Assembly (NCBI GenBank): GCA_024349245.1
Contig: JALDNG010000452.1
Location: 124,001 to 188,000, forward strand
Direction: 5' to 3'
From: Neodontobutis hainanensis
Taxonomy: Eukaryota; Chordata; Actinopteri; Gobiiformes; Odontobutidae
Length of the DNA stretch: 64,000 nucleotides
How positions within the stretch are numbered: position 1 is the first letter of the stretch; each line of letters begins with the position of its first letter. The translations under genes and the position numbers were made by a program. The notes under the pieces were generated by a model. That model made no database searches and had not been told where the DNA came from. It saw only the letters and a list, made by a program, of their open reading frames with translations. This document shows positions 10,471 through 20,473 of this stretch, piece by piece.

Positions 10471-10830
10471 CTACCTTCTACATTTCCCAAATAGCATAAT
10501 TTTTGTTTTCGATACATTTAATGATAGTTTGTTCCTATGGAACCAATCTTTAACTTTAGATAATTCTGTTGTGATTTCTGTCACAAGAAGCTGTTGATCT
10601 TTGCCAGAACCTAAGATTGTAGTTTCATCAGCGAATAATATAAATTTTAATTTTGTGGATACATTACAAATGTCATTTATATATAATAGAAACAGTTTTG
10701 GTCCTAAGACTGATCCTTGAGGTACTTCACATACTATACTCCTCCATTCTGACCTATATTCACCCATCTGCACATATTGTTGTCTGTTATACAAGTAAGA
10801 TTCCACCCAATCATGTGCAATCCCCCTCAC
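10471..10830 (-). pseudogene. Jockey/CR1-like LINE RT, palm with mutated active site
   Basis: Continues with VPQGSVLGPKLFLLYIND and the active-site loop, here FADETTI: the second Asp of the usual FADD is Glu. This is either decay or a weakened enzyme; with the other frameshifts I call it decay. DWFHRNKLSLNVSKTKIMLF follows, typical of the thumb start. Confidence 0.8.
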
Positions 10831-11170
10831 CCCATATTTGTATAATTTTTTTTAGAAGTATTTTGTGATCTATTGTATCAAAGGCTTTCTGGAGATCTAT
10901 GAAAATGCCTATGGAATGCATCTTGTTGTCTATTTTATCAGTTATTTCCTCCATGAGGTCAATTAATGCAAGTGAAAATGATCTGTTATTTCTAAAGCCA
11001 TATTGACTATCGCTAAGTAGGTTATGCTTATCTATAAAACCATTTAAACGGGCAACAAAAATCTTTTCTAAGATTTTTGATAGCTGTGGGAGTATAGAAA
11101 TTGGTCTGTAATTTGTAAACTGATGACTATCATATTTTTTATAGATTGGAGCGACCTTGGCAATCTTCAT
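10811..11170 (-). pseudogene. Jockey/CR1-like LINE RT, fingers and first palm part
   Basis: Encodes KIAKVAPIYKK, NYRPISILPQLSKILEK, then QYGFRNNRSFSLALIDLMEE and the first catalytic Asp in IFIDLQKAFDTIDHKILL. These are RT motifs up to the palm A motif. The frame is then lost near 10830 and coding continues in another frame. Confidence 0.8.
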
Positions 11171-11403
11171 TAATTTAGGAAATTTACCTGTGCTGAGAGA
11201 TTGATTACATATGTGAGTTAAAGGATTGGCTATATTCCTTATTACTTTTTAATTATACTCATGTCAAGGTCATTCCAGTCAGTAGATCTTTTACTTTTAC
11301 ATTTGTTAACAATTTCTATAATTTCTTTTTCAGTTGTTGCAGTAAGAAATAGTGAGTGACCATTATCTATAATGTTGCTTGATGCATCCATGTTGTCTGT
11401 TGT

Positions 11404-11499
11404 TTGAAAGTTTGAACTATGAACTGAACTAGTCCATTTTTAAATGTGTGAACTGAACTTTGAACTAGTTCTTGTAGAAAGTGAACTTTCCCAACACTG
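11404..11499. repeat. Right terminal region of the hAT-like element
   Basis: Contains repeated TTTGAACTA, TGAACTGAACT and GTGAACTTT motifs, ending in CAACACTG at 11499. It is the counterpart of the left end at 5248, but the internal parts of the two ends differ; only the terminal 8 bp and the motif style match. Confidence 0.75.
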
Positions 11500-11704
11500 A
11501 AGAGGAGGCAGAGGCCACAGAAAGACCATAGGAGGCAGAGAGACAGAGAGACCAGAGAAGGCAGAGTTCACAGAGAGACCAGAGTAGGCAAGGTAGACAT
11601 AGAGAGACCAGAGGAGGCAGAGGCCACACAGAGACCAGAGGAGGCAGAGTTCACAGAGAGACCAGAGGAGGCAGAGGCCGCAGAGAGACCAGAGGAGGCA
11701 TAGG
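11500..11704 (+). repeat. Minisatellite B, second fragment
   Basis: Seven to eight GA-rich units continuing the array interrupted at 5247. It is cut at 11704 by the 5' LTR of ERV A and continues at 27049. ATAGG at 11700-11704 is the left target duplication of ERV A. Confidence 0.92.
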
Positions 11705-12065
11705 TGTTATAATAATTTTAATTCCTATGTTTAGAGTTACTGGGGGCTTATAGTTCTCCTCAGGTCATGTCAAATTCATGTCATGTCCTTCGCTCTAATC
11801 CAAGCAGGAAGTAGACATAACAAGACTGAGACATGGCTTGTCACGGACTCTTTCTCCTGGACCATTGTGTGCCTCTCACCAAGGACGTCCACGGTGTTGT
11901 ATATAATCCCATGTCATGTTTACATCTTTAAGCAAACCTTCCGTTGTAACTGTGTCTGCTTTGCTCATCCTTGCAAGGATTAAAACTTGGCCATTGCTTG
12001 TTAAATTATAATCGGTCTCCGTGTCTCTCTGGTTAAATATAAGGATATAAAATATTCCTATAACA
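11705..12065 (+). repeat. ERV A 5' LTR
   Basis: Begins TGTTATAATA and ends CCTATAACA (TG...CA). A TATA box (TATATAA) lies at 11900-11906 and an ATTAAA polyadenylation signal at 11979-11984, giving a U3-R-U5 order. It differs from the 3' LTR only in a short stretch corresponding to 11868-11892, suggesting a young insertion or local sequence error. Confidence 0.93.
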
Positions 12066-12067
12066 TT

Positions 12068-12085
12068 TGGGGGCTCGTCCGGGAT
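12068..12085 (+). promoter_or_regulatory. ERV A primer binding site (tRNA-Pro)
   Basis: TGGGGGCTCGTCCGGGAT, 2 bp after the LTR end, is the well-known proline tRNA primer site used by murine leukaemia virus and many class I ERVs. It is a perfect 18-nt match to that sequence as I remember it. Confidence 0.95.
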
Positions 12086-15000
12086 ATCAATACCTGTTGT
12101 TTCTCATGCAGAAAAGTGAAACTGACGTGCACGGGGGAAATGCACAAAGCATTTCTCTGTAAGTCCCGAGACTATTGTTTTTAAATAGTACGGGCCAGAC
12201 CTTCACTATCTGTGTGTGAGACTCAGTGACGATATCTGAACAAAGAGAGAAAAAGAGAGGAGACATTCAAAGACGTCCGGCTGAGGAACAACTGGACTAT
12301 TGGAATTCTGATTCAGGTAACCAGCTGGGTTAAAATTTTATTTTTGTGTGAATGGTGAATGTGAACGAACAAACCTTCCGGAAGTAGTGGTTTGGGTTAC
12401 TTCTGCTGGTTCGGTGATTACATGTGTTTATCTGAGAATATTTACATGTGATTATCATAACGGTAGAAGAACGCTGGACACTGTCCGTCCTGTGGGACGG
12501 AGGGAAAAAGCGTGTGTTTTGTGTCAAGACCTTACCGTATAAGTGTAAGTGAGGCCTTAACGGGACAAGTTTGATGTTGATCGGTGTTAAAGTCTGTAAT
12601 CTTGCTGGATTGTAAGCTGTATAGATACCTGGTGCTCTGTAAGTTTTTACTGGGTCTTTGAATCTGACTCCCACGAATGATCACGTGCGAGCTCTACGGG
12701 ATAGAGAAGATGCCTGATTACAATAAGGAGTATGAGGTCTGGATGTGGCTGGTCCGGTTGAGGGCAAGATTTGATAAAGATCAACAACACGGGTCCTAAC
12801 GCGCCGCGCCCTCAAGGCTGGCCTTTACCTATGGACGTCGGTCAAGGTGTGTTAGACACACAGGTAACTCGAGTATGGACTATGATCGAGATTCTTAGCC
12901 TAACACCTTTAAGTGAGATACATAGCTCCGAAGTCTATATGAGACTTGGTAACGCAGGCCTGCAGAGAATTGTTCACTGTGTGACGCAGTGAGATAAAGC
13001 CCACAGAAGTAAGTGGCTTTAATGAAGTTTATCTAACCTGAAGGGTTAGTGAGTAAAAGTCTGAGTAAAAAGTGTGGTTGAGAGAGTGATTGTGATGCGA
13101 CTGTGGATTGAATGCAGTTGATTTTATTGAAAGAAGTTGATTCAGTCTGAATAATGACAACTAACATCAGTCAGCCTGAATGTGAAAAAGCCTTAACTTG
13201 TGATAAGTTAATGCATGAGAATCTGATCCATCTGAGGAAAAGTAGCAAGCGAGATATGTATTTATGTAAATTACAAATACCTGCATGCAAGGAGTTAATT
13301 AGAAAAATAGTAACAGAAAATCTAACATTGTGACACAATTGTTCGGTTGATTTAACCTTATTTTGATCCATCTGAGTAAGAAGAAAAACCTACGAAAGAG
13401 AGGGGCTTATACTTTTGAGAATAATATAATGTATAATGTGGACTTAAAGTTAAAAACAGTTAAAAGAAGTTGTGTATTAGAATTAATGTTGTATGAATGG
13501 GCGCCATTGTTGAATGTCTAAGGTCTAAGAATGTGAACATTAACAAAGGGTTAATGGTTTTGTGGAAAAAGTTTGAGAACTGAGTTGAAAGCAGTGATTT
13601 AAACAATTACAAGAAAGAAAAATAGCTTAAAAATAGCTTATGGAAGATATTTTTCTAGGCTTCAGGTGTAACAGAGAAAAAAAAAGGGGGGGAGAAGCCA
13701 TTTTGTGAAAAGAAAAATGAGTTTTTCTTTAAAAGGAAGGTACACATGGACTTCAAAACACTAATCATTTGTATTTTTATTTTATGTCCTGTGAGATTTT
13801 TAGGTCTCGGCCTCTACGCTCAAACCAGTGCAAACTTCCTCTGCCCTTCCCACACACACCTGCTCCTGTCGGCTGAGACGCTGCAGAAAGACAGCAGCAA
13901 AACAAACGGTAATATAACATATTCCAGACAAATGTTTATCTGTATTTAGTTTAAACTGTATCTATTGAGAGAGACCAAAGAGGAATTTGTAAATTAAAGT
14001 TGGAAATTGTGTGAAACTTGACCTTAATGTGAATGTAATGTATTTTTCTGAGGGAAAATGCACCATTGGCCATGGTTGCCATGGAGACCGGGAGCAGGGC
14101 TGTGGTGGGCGTGGCAGAGGAGAGGGCACTGAGAACAGGAGAGGAGGCCGACACTGGGTCCAGACAAGAGAAGGACCTTTGACTGACCCTTGAACAGGTC
14201 AGGAACATAAACACATATGCACACAAACAGACATCTACAGAAGGTAAATGTGCTTTGAATCTTTTGAATTATGAGAAAAGTTTGTAAATAGTCTGTTAAA
14301 GAACAGATATTGTATTACGATTGTGTGACACAGCAGAGAGGAGATTAAAGATTTGACGACATATATATTATGTTCCAAATGTTTCTTCCTGTGAGCCTTT
14401 GGGTCTTCGCCTGCCTCGACGGCAGCATGCCGTCCCACGACTGTCCAAACCCCCCCGCCACACTCCTGCGGCCCAGCCGCTGCACCAAGGCCTGAAGGGG
14501 TCTGCCCAATGCGCAGCAATTCGGACACAGAGGCGGTAAGATGCCGAGCACATTTTGAAAATGTAGTGTAATATGCACTGAATTTAACAAAAAGAAAGAG
14601 GCTTTTCTCAATGACACAAAATCTGAAATGAAAACTGATTATGTTGTGTTTCTCCGAGGAAAACACGCACAAATTTCTATGGTCACCGGAGCGGGCGAGG
14701 CCGTGGGGGGTGGACGTGGTGGGGTGGAGGGGACAGAGGGGGCGACATGTCTGCGGAGGGACGGAGACCAGACCCAGGCCACAGCAGGAGCAACACTGAG
14801 CAACACTGACTGGACATTAGGAGTTAAGTTATGTACAGACCAGATGACACTTAAAACACACACAAAGACAGAACACGGAAGTGAAAATGTTAAAAGATCC
14901 AAACTTTAGATCCAAAATAAAAGTATTGATTAGTATTTTGCAAAACAAGGGTATGTATCTATTAGTACGAGAACTAATAGAGGTCCTTAATATCAGTGTG

Positions 15001-15338
15001 GTTCAAAAACACGATATAACGTTTATGAAAATGTTCACTTTGTAATCAGAAGAATTTAAAAATGTGTCTTGAAGTGAATTGCGCAGTAGGTATTTCCCTA
15101 ACAGAGAGAGGTTTTTTTCCTCTCCCAAAACAAACCTTGTTTGGGAACACAGGAATTTTTCACAGAACGGAGCGAGAAATGTTTTGATTTTTCCGTTTTT
15201 GTTTTGGTTTCGACGTTAGCACATCCGATTCAAAGTCTAGGAGACTTATTTAGGAAACAGTTTGACCTTCTGAAAGGTCTGTGGGAAGAAAATATAGTCC
15301 ACCTTGGGAAATAATTTAATTTTTTTGGTATGACCATG
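12086..15338 (+). other. ERV A 5' interior, no recognisable retroviral gene
   Basis: About 3.25 kb with short frames only. A possible gag-like start (ATG at 12712, then DYNKEYEVWMWLVRLRARF) ends quickly. At 13746 an ATG opens a 67-codon frame with a hydrophobic, signal-peptide-like start (LIICIFILCPVRFLGLGLY), crossed by GTAATAT at about 13911. At 14391-14535 a GC-rich exon-like block ends in GTAAGA. Two other GC-rich blocks (14040-14195, 14640-14810) look loosely alike. None of these matches a family I can name. ERV B enters at 15338/15339. Confidence 0.6.
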
Positions 15339-16103
15339 TGCTATAAGTAAAATGTTATTTTAATCATATATTGGAATGATATCCTTTTTAATATAGTTTG
15401 TATCCTTTTTAACCTAGTTTGTAGATGAGTTTTGGAGTGCTTATGACTTCATTGTAGTTATTAAGGGCTTTAGTTAGACTACCCATTGTAGGACATTGTA
15501 CATGGCTTTGTGCCTCTTTGTGTGGACAGGATGCTTTGGCCATATAGACTTCCATACATGGACACACGCTGCTGCTTTGAGCCATATGGACTTCCATATA
15601 TGGACACACTGCTTTGCTGCCCAGGAAACATCTGTTTTTTACTCTGAATGTATTCTTTGTTGCCCAGAAAATGTCTGTGATTGGTAGATGCACCATTACC
15701 ATGTAAGGTCACACTGCCATTGTATATAAACTGCGTTTACAATAAAGCTTTGAGAAGGAGAGAACAGAACCACGAAACCAACGTGTTGCCTTTTGTCTCT
15801 TTCTCCCACTGATCAGTGCTCAGACAGCTGTGTATTGTACGTAACTGTTGGGATTCTAGAAACTGACTTAGCGGAGCGAGTTACGGACAATAATCTGAAT
15901 ATGATATCATTAGTTAGCGGGATGCTGACAGTAGCCAAGCAGTAGGTACTGGGTAAAAATAAGTTTGCGGAGCGGACTATCGAGCCCAGCTATAGCTCGG
16001 TAGATTAGCTAATCTGTATTGGTCAAGCGGGAAGCTGACTTCGGCCGAATAAATCCGGAAAAAAAACATCTATTGACTAGCTAGAGTAAAAAACATTATT
16101 TCA
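15339..16103 (+). repeat. ERV B 5' LTR
   Basis: Begins TGCTATAAGT and ends TTATTTCA (TG...CA). It has a TATA box TATATAAA at 15723-15730 and AATAAA at 15741-15746. U3 has an imperfect direct repeat (about 15537-15578 and 15579-15618, core GACTTCCATA.ATGGACACAC), of the kind that often forms a retroviral enhancer. A short open frame in this repeat is not considered coding. Confidence 0.95.
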
Positions 16104-16104
16104 T

Positions 16105-16122
16105 TGGTGTCAGAAGTGGGAT
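16105..16122 (+). promoter_or_regulatory. ERV B primer binding site (tRNA-Leu)
   Basis: TGGTGTCAGAAGTGGGAT, one base after the LTR, is complementary to the 3' end of a vertebrate leucine tRNA (CCCACTTCTGACACCA end). This differs from the proline site in ERV A, so A and B belong to different lineages. Confidence 0.88.
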
Positions 16123-16305
16123 CCAGAGCGGCATCATAGGACCACGGGCTGGACAACGAACTCAAAGCCCCACCTAGCGCAACTCATCAAGCCTTCCGGC
16201 AGCATAGAAAAACAGCAGCCGTGGAGAAGAGGTGGGACAGTCTGGAGGCCCGAGGTGAAGCTCCTGGAGTCCCTGAGATCGAACTACACTTCTCATTGTG
16301 TCCGG

Positions 16306-16311
16306 GTAAGT
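16306..16311 (+). promoter_or_regulatory. Probable major splice donor of ERV B
   Basis: CCGG followed by GTAAGT, a consensus 5' splice site, 200 bp downstream of the primer site and 26 bp before the likely gag ATG. This is the usual place for the donor used to make spliced env mRNA. Confidence 0.6.
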
Positions 16312-16331
16312 GCCAACTTTGAAAAACTAAA

Positions 16332-17796
16332 ATGGGGTTGTGTAAATCCAAAAGTAACGCTGAACCAAATTCTGCATTATGTGAATTTATGGAAAAAAAG
16401 TATCCAGGCTCTACTAAAAGGGTTTAATATATGGGAAAAAAAGTTGGGATTTCCAGAAGGGGGTAGTTTAAGTGTTCAACAATTACAACAATTAAGACAA
16501 AACATGGAAAACTGTTACAAGAATATATGGCCTAAAAATAAAAATAAACCAAAAGTAAAATTAACAATACAAGACTTTATTTGTTTAAAGCCGTGGGAGC
16601 AAGAAGCAAACCTTAAATTAAATAAAAGCCTAAAAGGAAAAGAATTATCAACAGAATCACTGCAGGTTCAGAAAGTCGTAGGACCAGACCTGGCTGATAG
16701 TAATGCGCCACATAATTTGTGTATCAAAAAACCAAAAACAAATGTACTTGTGTCACCATCTAATAAGCCACCAATAGCAGCATCACTTTATCCTCCATTA
16801 CCCACTGAAAACACTGACTCGACAGGACTATTACCTCTAACAAAACCAGTTACAAGGGGAGACACTGGACATACATCTCAGACACCAGTTAGATTGATTG
16901 AGCAGATGTTGGTGCAGCCGGTTGGGCAGTTTCCTATGTATCAGGTTGCAGGAGGAGATGGTATTCAACAGGTTTTCAGACCATGGGACAGGACAGAAAT
17001 GAAACAGGCAGCTGGATGTGTTCCTGACCCCAGAAATGGTACACATGCTTTTGAAAAAAATTGGATCTCATTGTGCAAACAGTGGAGGCCGACTGGTGAA
17101 GAATGCAGAAAATTGTTGTGCATGATTAGTAAAGATGAAGCTTATAAATGGGACAAGTTGTTTGATGAGAGTAGAACTATAGAAAAAGTGGTTTCTAAAG
17201 AAGTACAGTGGGACAGAGATGACGACTACCAAGACATGGTAAATGAAATAGTTCTTTTTGCTAAAGAGGTTTGGGGTAACTATTCAGGTCTTCAAAATGT
17301 AATGCAAATGACTCAGGGTCCTGAAGAGAGTGCACCTTTGTTTTTGGCTAAATTCCTTAAAGCATATGAGCAACAGACAGAACAGGAAAAGGGTAAGTTT
17401 GGGTCTAGCCCTATAGGACCATTTGAGGCAGCCGTTGTAGCACTTGGATTAAATAGATTAAACTCAGAAACTCAGATTTTAATCAAGCGACACAAGGTTG
17501 GCTGGAAAACTATGGGGTGGGATGAGTTAATAACTCAGGCTCAGCATTGGGAGGAGTATTTAGCCAGGACAGAAAAGGAAAAGAATGCTAAGAAAGAGAC
17601 ACAGCAAGTGTTTTATGTACAGGATCCAAGACGAGACATACAGCAACCGCAGGCACAGACAGAGAATAGGTTTAAGAAAAGAAGATGGAATATTGGAAAA
17701 GATCAGTGCAGACTTTGCAGGGAAAGAGGCCACTGGGCAAGAAATTGCCCAAAGTTAAAAAGGTCAGAACCCAGTGCACCACCATTTCAAGCATAG
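16332..17796 (+). pseudogene. gag: ERV B gag (one N-terminal frameshift)
   Basis: The structural polyprotein of virus particles. The probable start is ATG at 16332 in a strong context (AAAATGGGG), giving MGLCKSKS, an N-myristoylation type start expected of matrix. That frame stops at 16425-16427; coding continues in the frame open from 16255 to 17796, so one frameshift lies close to 16425. The long frame carries FPEGGSLSVQQLQQL (matrix), a capsid-like middle (about residues 270-450) and one zinc knuckle CRLCRERGHWARNC (CX2CX4HX4C, residues 485-498). A PSAP late motif lies just before the end. It ends with TAG at 17794-17796, in frame with protease. Upstream of 16504 the long frame has no ATG, which supports 16332 as the start. 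Confidence 0.88.
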
Positions 17797-18190
17797 GATT
17801 TTGCGGGGAGTGCATCAGACCAGACTATCCAGACTAACTTGACTGACTTACAGGACATGGATGTTGAAGAAATCAGAATATCAAGTAAAGACGACGGACC
17901 GAATATTATACTACAGATAAATGGAGAAATTGAAAATCTTTTAATAGATAGCGGTGCATCTAAATCAGTATTATCTACTAAGTGTAAACGGAAAAATCAT
18001 ATTCCATTGTCAAACAAAACTGTAGTTACAATAGGAAACACTAATCAAATGCAATTGGAAGCGGTAACAAGTCCACTTATAGTAGAGGGCCTATCGGATT
18101 GTGGAACATGAATTTATTTTATCTAGATCTTGTCCAATTAATCTGTGTGGAAGAGACCTTATGAAGAAAATGTGTATGACAGTAGAAAGT
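17797..18190 (+). pseudogene. pro: ERV B protease, reached by UAG read-through, with a frameshift
   Basis: The frame stays open immediately after the gag TAG, without a change of frame, as in gammaretroviruses where UAG suppression makes Gag-Pol. The aspartic protease active site is LIDSGAS (DSG at 17947-17955). The C-terminal protease motif CPINLCGRDLM lies at about 18131-18163 but in the next frame, so a one-base indel lies near 18090-18105. This would stop pol expression in this copy. Confidence 0.85.
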
Positions 18191-18778
18191 ACACCGACTG
18201 AGGTTAAAATGAGAAACCCAGAACAACAGTTTGTGTTACACGGACATGACATACCTCTTGTCATCTATATGATGCAGCTAGATTTGCAACACACAGAGGC
18301 AGGACAGATAGTTCTTGACATAGCCCGACAATACACCACTCAGTCAAGACACTTCATGACAGCAGAAGACTTACATTGTACGTTGCATGTGTCACAGGGA
18401 CCTGATGACAATTATGAAGAAGACTTTTACAAACAGATTAAAGACGCACACAACACCTTAATGGTAAAAAGTTTATACTGTAGTAAGACTAGAGCCGTAT
18501 GCTCAGTAGAGTTACACTCTGAACAAATGCATCTGTTTACTGGACACACACCACATGTTTCTATTGCCAGAGATGATACAGATGAGTGGAAAGACCTACA
18601 ATCTTTTCTGACTATGATACTTCTCAATGACGCCAAGTCAGGGTGGGTTACTGTTGGGGATAAAGTACGGTTTAATCCAACTCTGGAGGTGTATGAAATA
18701 AGTTTGTGGCAAATGTGGTCAGTGTTTAAGACGGTATGGATGAGAGAGTCTGTGGAAGAATGTATGAAGCAGTTTTAG
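18101..18778 (+). pseudogene. ERV B pol segment with 2H phosphoesterase-like domain
   Basis: Counting residue 1 from 18101 (GTG, not a true start), residues 1-22 are the protease C-terminus (GRD at 17-19). Residues about 80-200 do not resemble RT. They hold EDLHCTLHVS (HCTL at 92-95) and GHTPHVSIARD (HVSI at 152-155). Two H-x-[S/T]-x motifs, the second preceded by Pro and followed by A-R, are the signature of the 2H phosphoesterase superfamily (LigT, AKAP7, viral 2',5'-oligoadenylate phosphodiesterases). The spacing of 60 residues is shorter than in LigT. WKDLQSFL and the end before the frame stop could be the last helix and strands. The RT fingers and palm that should follow are missing. A frameshift separates this part from RNase H. 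Function is inferred from motifs only; decay of an unrelated linker is the alternative. Confidence 0.6.
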
Positions 18779-19809
18779 CAGTCCGGGAGTGGGTGAGATT
18801 TTCACCTTTGACAGTATGGTGTAACCATCAAATACAAATGCTTCTTCAAGACCAACATTTGACACACCTCACTACTCAAAGGTATTTGAAATACGAGACA
18901 TGTTTGTTTGGAGACCTGATGTTGACAATAAAGACGTGCACCAAGCTAAACCCAGCAACTTTACTTCCATTTCCATCAGATGACACAGACACACGCGACT
19001 GTCAGGAAGTTGTTAGAGAGGTTCTTACCCCAAGACGAGATCTTATTGACATTCCTCTTAATACAGGAAGTATAGTATTTGTGGACGGGTGTGCTAAAAG
19101 AGACCAAAAGGGTGGAATGGAGGTGGGGTATGCTGTGGTAACGGCTGAAACAATTTTAGAATCTGGAGTATTGCCACAACATTGGTCAGCACAAAAAGCT
19201 GAGCTTCATGCGTTAACAAGAGCTTGTGAATTGCACAAGGAACAGGAAGTAACTATCTACACAGATAGTAGATATGCGTTTGGAGTAGTACATGATTTTG
19301 GAGCACTGTGGCAACAAAGAAATCTTCTAACGGCCATGGGTAAACAAATATCTAACAGTGAACAGGTTCAGAGATTACTGGAAGCAATACTTTTACCTAA
19401 AAAAATAGCAGTGGTAAAATGTAAAGCACATACGAAAAATACAGACTTAGAAAGTCTTGGCAATGCAAAGGCAGATGCCGAGGCCAAAAAAGCAGCTGAA
19501 AGTAAAACAAAAATAAATGTTGAGAGTTTAAACAATGTGTCTATACAAGACTATTTTGAAACTTCAATAGAGGACATTCAAAATCAAGCAGAAAAAACTG
19601 AACTTTCCAGATGGAAAAACTATGCTACCCAAGTTAATGGTATATGGACATCTAATGGAAAACCATGTTTACCACGAGCCTGGTATAGAATTGCTGCAGA
19701 AATAGCACATAAAGACCATGATGGACAAAATAAAATGGTAAATCTTATTAGAGGAGTTTGGCACTGCCCAGGGATACGGCAGATAGTGGCAGAAGTATGT
19801 ATTAAGTAG
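18736..19809 (+). pseudogene. pol: ERV B pol: RT connection, RNase H, integrase N-terminal domain
   Basis: A 357-codon frame. Residues about 15-110 resemble the RT connection (LKYETCLFGDLMLTIKTC, LNPATLLPFPSD). RNase H follows with its four acidic residues: D117 in FVDGCA, E156 in AELHAL, D177 in YTDSRYAF, D247 in AKADAEAK; the KCKAHT motif is also present. This enzyme would remove the RNA strand during reverse transcription. After about residue 270 comes the start of integrase, with HKDHDGQNKMVNLI and WHCPGI of the HHCC zinc domain, broken off at 19809. The polymerase active site (YxDD) is absent from the whole provirus. Confidence 0.88.
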
Positions 19810-20095
19810 GGTGCATATTAAGTCTGTTTTAAGTGTTGTATGTTTTAAGTCTGTCTTAAGTGTTGTATGTGTGCCAGGCACAATGTAAAAACTGCGCAGA
19901 GTAAGTTGCAACAAAAGAGCTCAAGGACCAGTTCATCACTGAATGATGGATTTTATTGAATCAAGTGCATGCCAAGAAACTAAATATGTGCTAACAACTA
20001 ATCACACTAACAACTAACCTTTAACAACTAAGGTATGAATTACAAATTGGAAAATACAATACGTTGCTGGCAGAATTCTTTTCTTTTGCCCAGGC
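19810..20095 (+). other. Filler sequence replacing the integrase core
   Basis: About 285 bp without coding signal where roughly 600 bp of integrase catalytic core (DDE) would be expected. It holds a short direct repeat (TTAAGTCTGTNTTAAGTGTT at about 19828-19846 and 19848-19868). It may be inserted host or other repeat DNA picked up with the deletion. Confidence 0.6.
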
Positions 20096-20384
20096 TTGAC
20101 CACTACACGACCTGGTGCCAGGCAACTATGTGTGGATAAAGAGGTGGAGATGGAAAAATTGGTTGGAGCCAAGGTTCGAGGGCCCATACCAGGTTCTGCT
20201 AACATCACCAACAGCAGTCAAAGTGGGCGAGAGAGCAACTTGGATCCATCACCACCACATAAAAAAGGCGATCGTTGACAAGCTAGCTGACGGACCGACT
20301 AAAGACAGTACCACCAAGGACAAGGACAAAGACACGGACACGGACACGGACATTGTCTCAAAGGACGAGAACTCGACTGACTGA
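20096..20384 (+). pseudogene. pol: ERV B integrase C-terminal end
   Basis: The frame from about 20115 reads PGNYVWIKRWRWKNWLEPRF, then EGPYQVLLTSPTAVKV, the SH3-like C-terminal integrase domain of gamma-type viruses that binds DNA. A tail follows, rich in Asp-Thr-Asp-Lys (20310-20360, repeated GACACGGACA), and ends TGA at 20382-20384. The catalytic core upstream is missing. Confidence 0.82.
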
Positions 20385-20473
20385 AGGAGCGCTCCCTGGA
20401 AAATACGACTACAAAGACTGAGATAAGTTATTCAAGGCTTACAGTGTACATAGTGTGACATAATATTTACAAG

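Larger units (their letters stand above)
6485..11403 (-). mobile_element. Jockey/CR1-like LINE, split by Rex3
   Basis: Minus-strand RT fragments occur at 10178-11170, and the 3' part of the same protein plus the 3' UTR lie at 6485-7184. The two parts are separated exactly by the Rex3 copy with its 12-bp duplication. The 5' end (about 11403) lacks an endonuclease, so the copy is 5'-truncated as usual for LINEs. Possible target duplication in the hAT: TTTGAAGT before the tail (about 6477) and TTTGAAAGT after 11403. The 3' end on the minus strand passes through T/A-rich homopolymers at 6487-6530. Clade assignment beyond jockey/CR1/L2 superfamily is uncertain. Confidence 0.75.
5248..11499. mobile_element. 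hAT-like DNA transposon carrying nested LINEs
   Basis: Starts CAGTGTTG (5248) and ends CAACACTG (11492-11499), an 8-bp perfect terminal inverted repeat of hAT type. The flanks are CAGAGGAG (5240-5247) and AAGAGGAG (11500-11507), matching 7 of 8 as expected for an 8-bp hAT target duplication. The element sits inside minisatellite B. TGAAC/GTTCA motifs crowd both ends (5255-5420, 6440-6475, 11410-11490), a usual subterminal pattern for transposase binding. Without the nested LINEs the element is only about 1.3 kb, so it is non-autonomous or internally deleted. Confidence 0.82.

Noticed and set aside
12771..12992. 73-codon frame in ERV A as gag matrix
   Set aside because: It starts at TTG, has no conserved motif and no continuation.
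15496..15687. 63-codon frame in the ERV B LTR (and its copy at 22726)
   Set aside because: It lies in U3 upstream of the TATA box and spans the direct repeat; better explained as regulatory sequence.
16255..16331. Gag start at 16255
   Set aside because: The codon there is GTG, and the stretch contains the splice donor; an ATG with a myristoylation context exists at 16332.
18101..18103. Start codon of a separate gene at 18101
   Set aside because: GTG, inside the protease coding region; it is a frameshifted continuation of pol.
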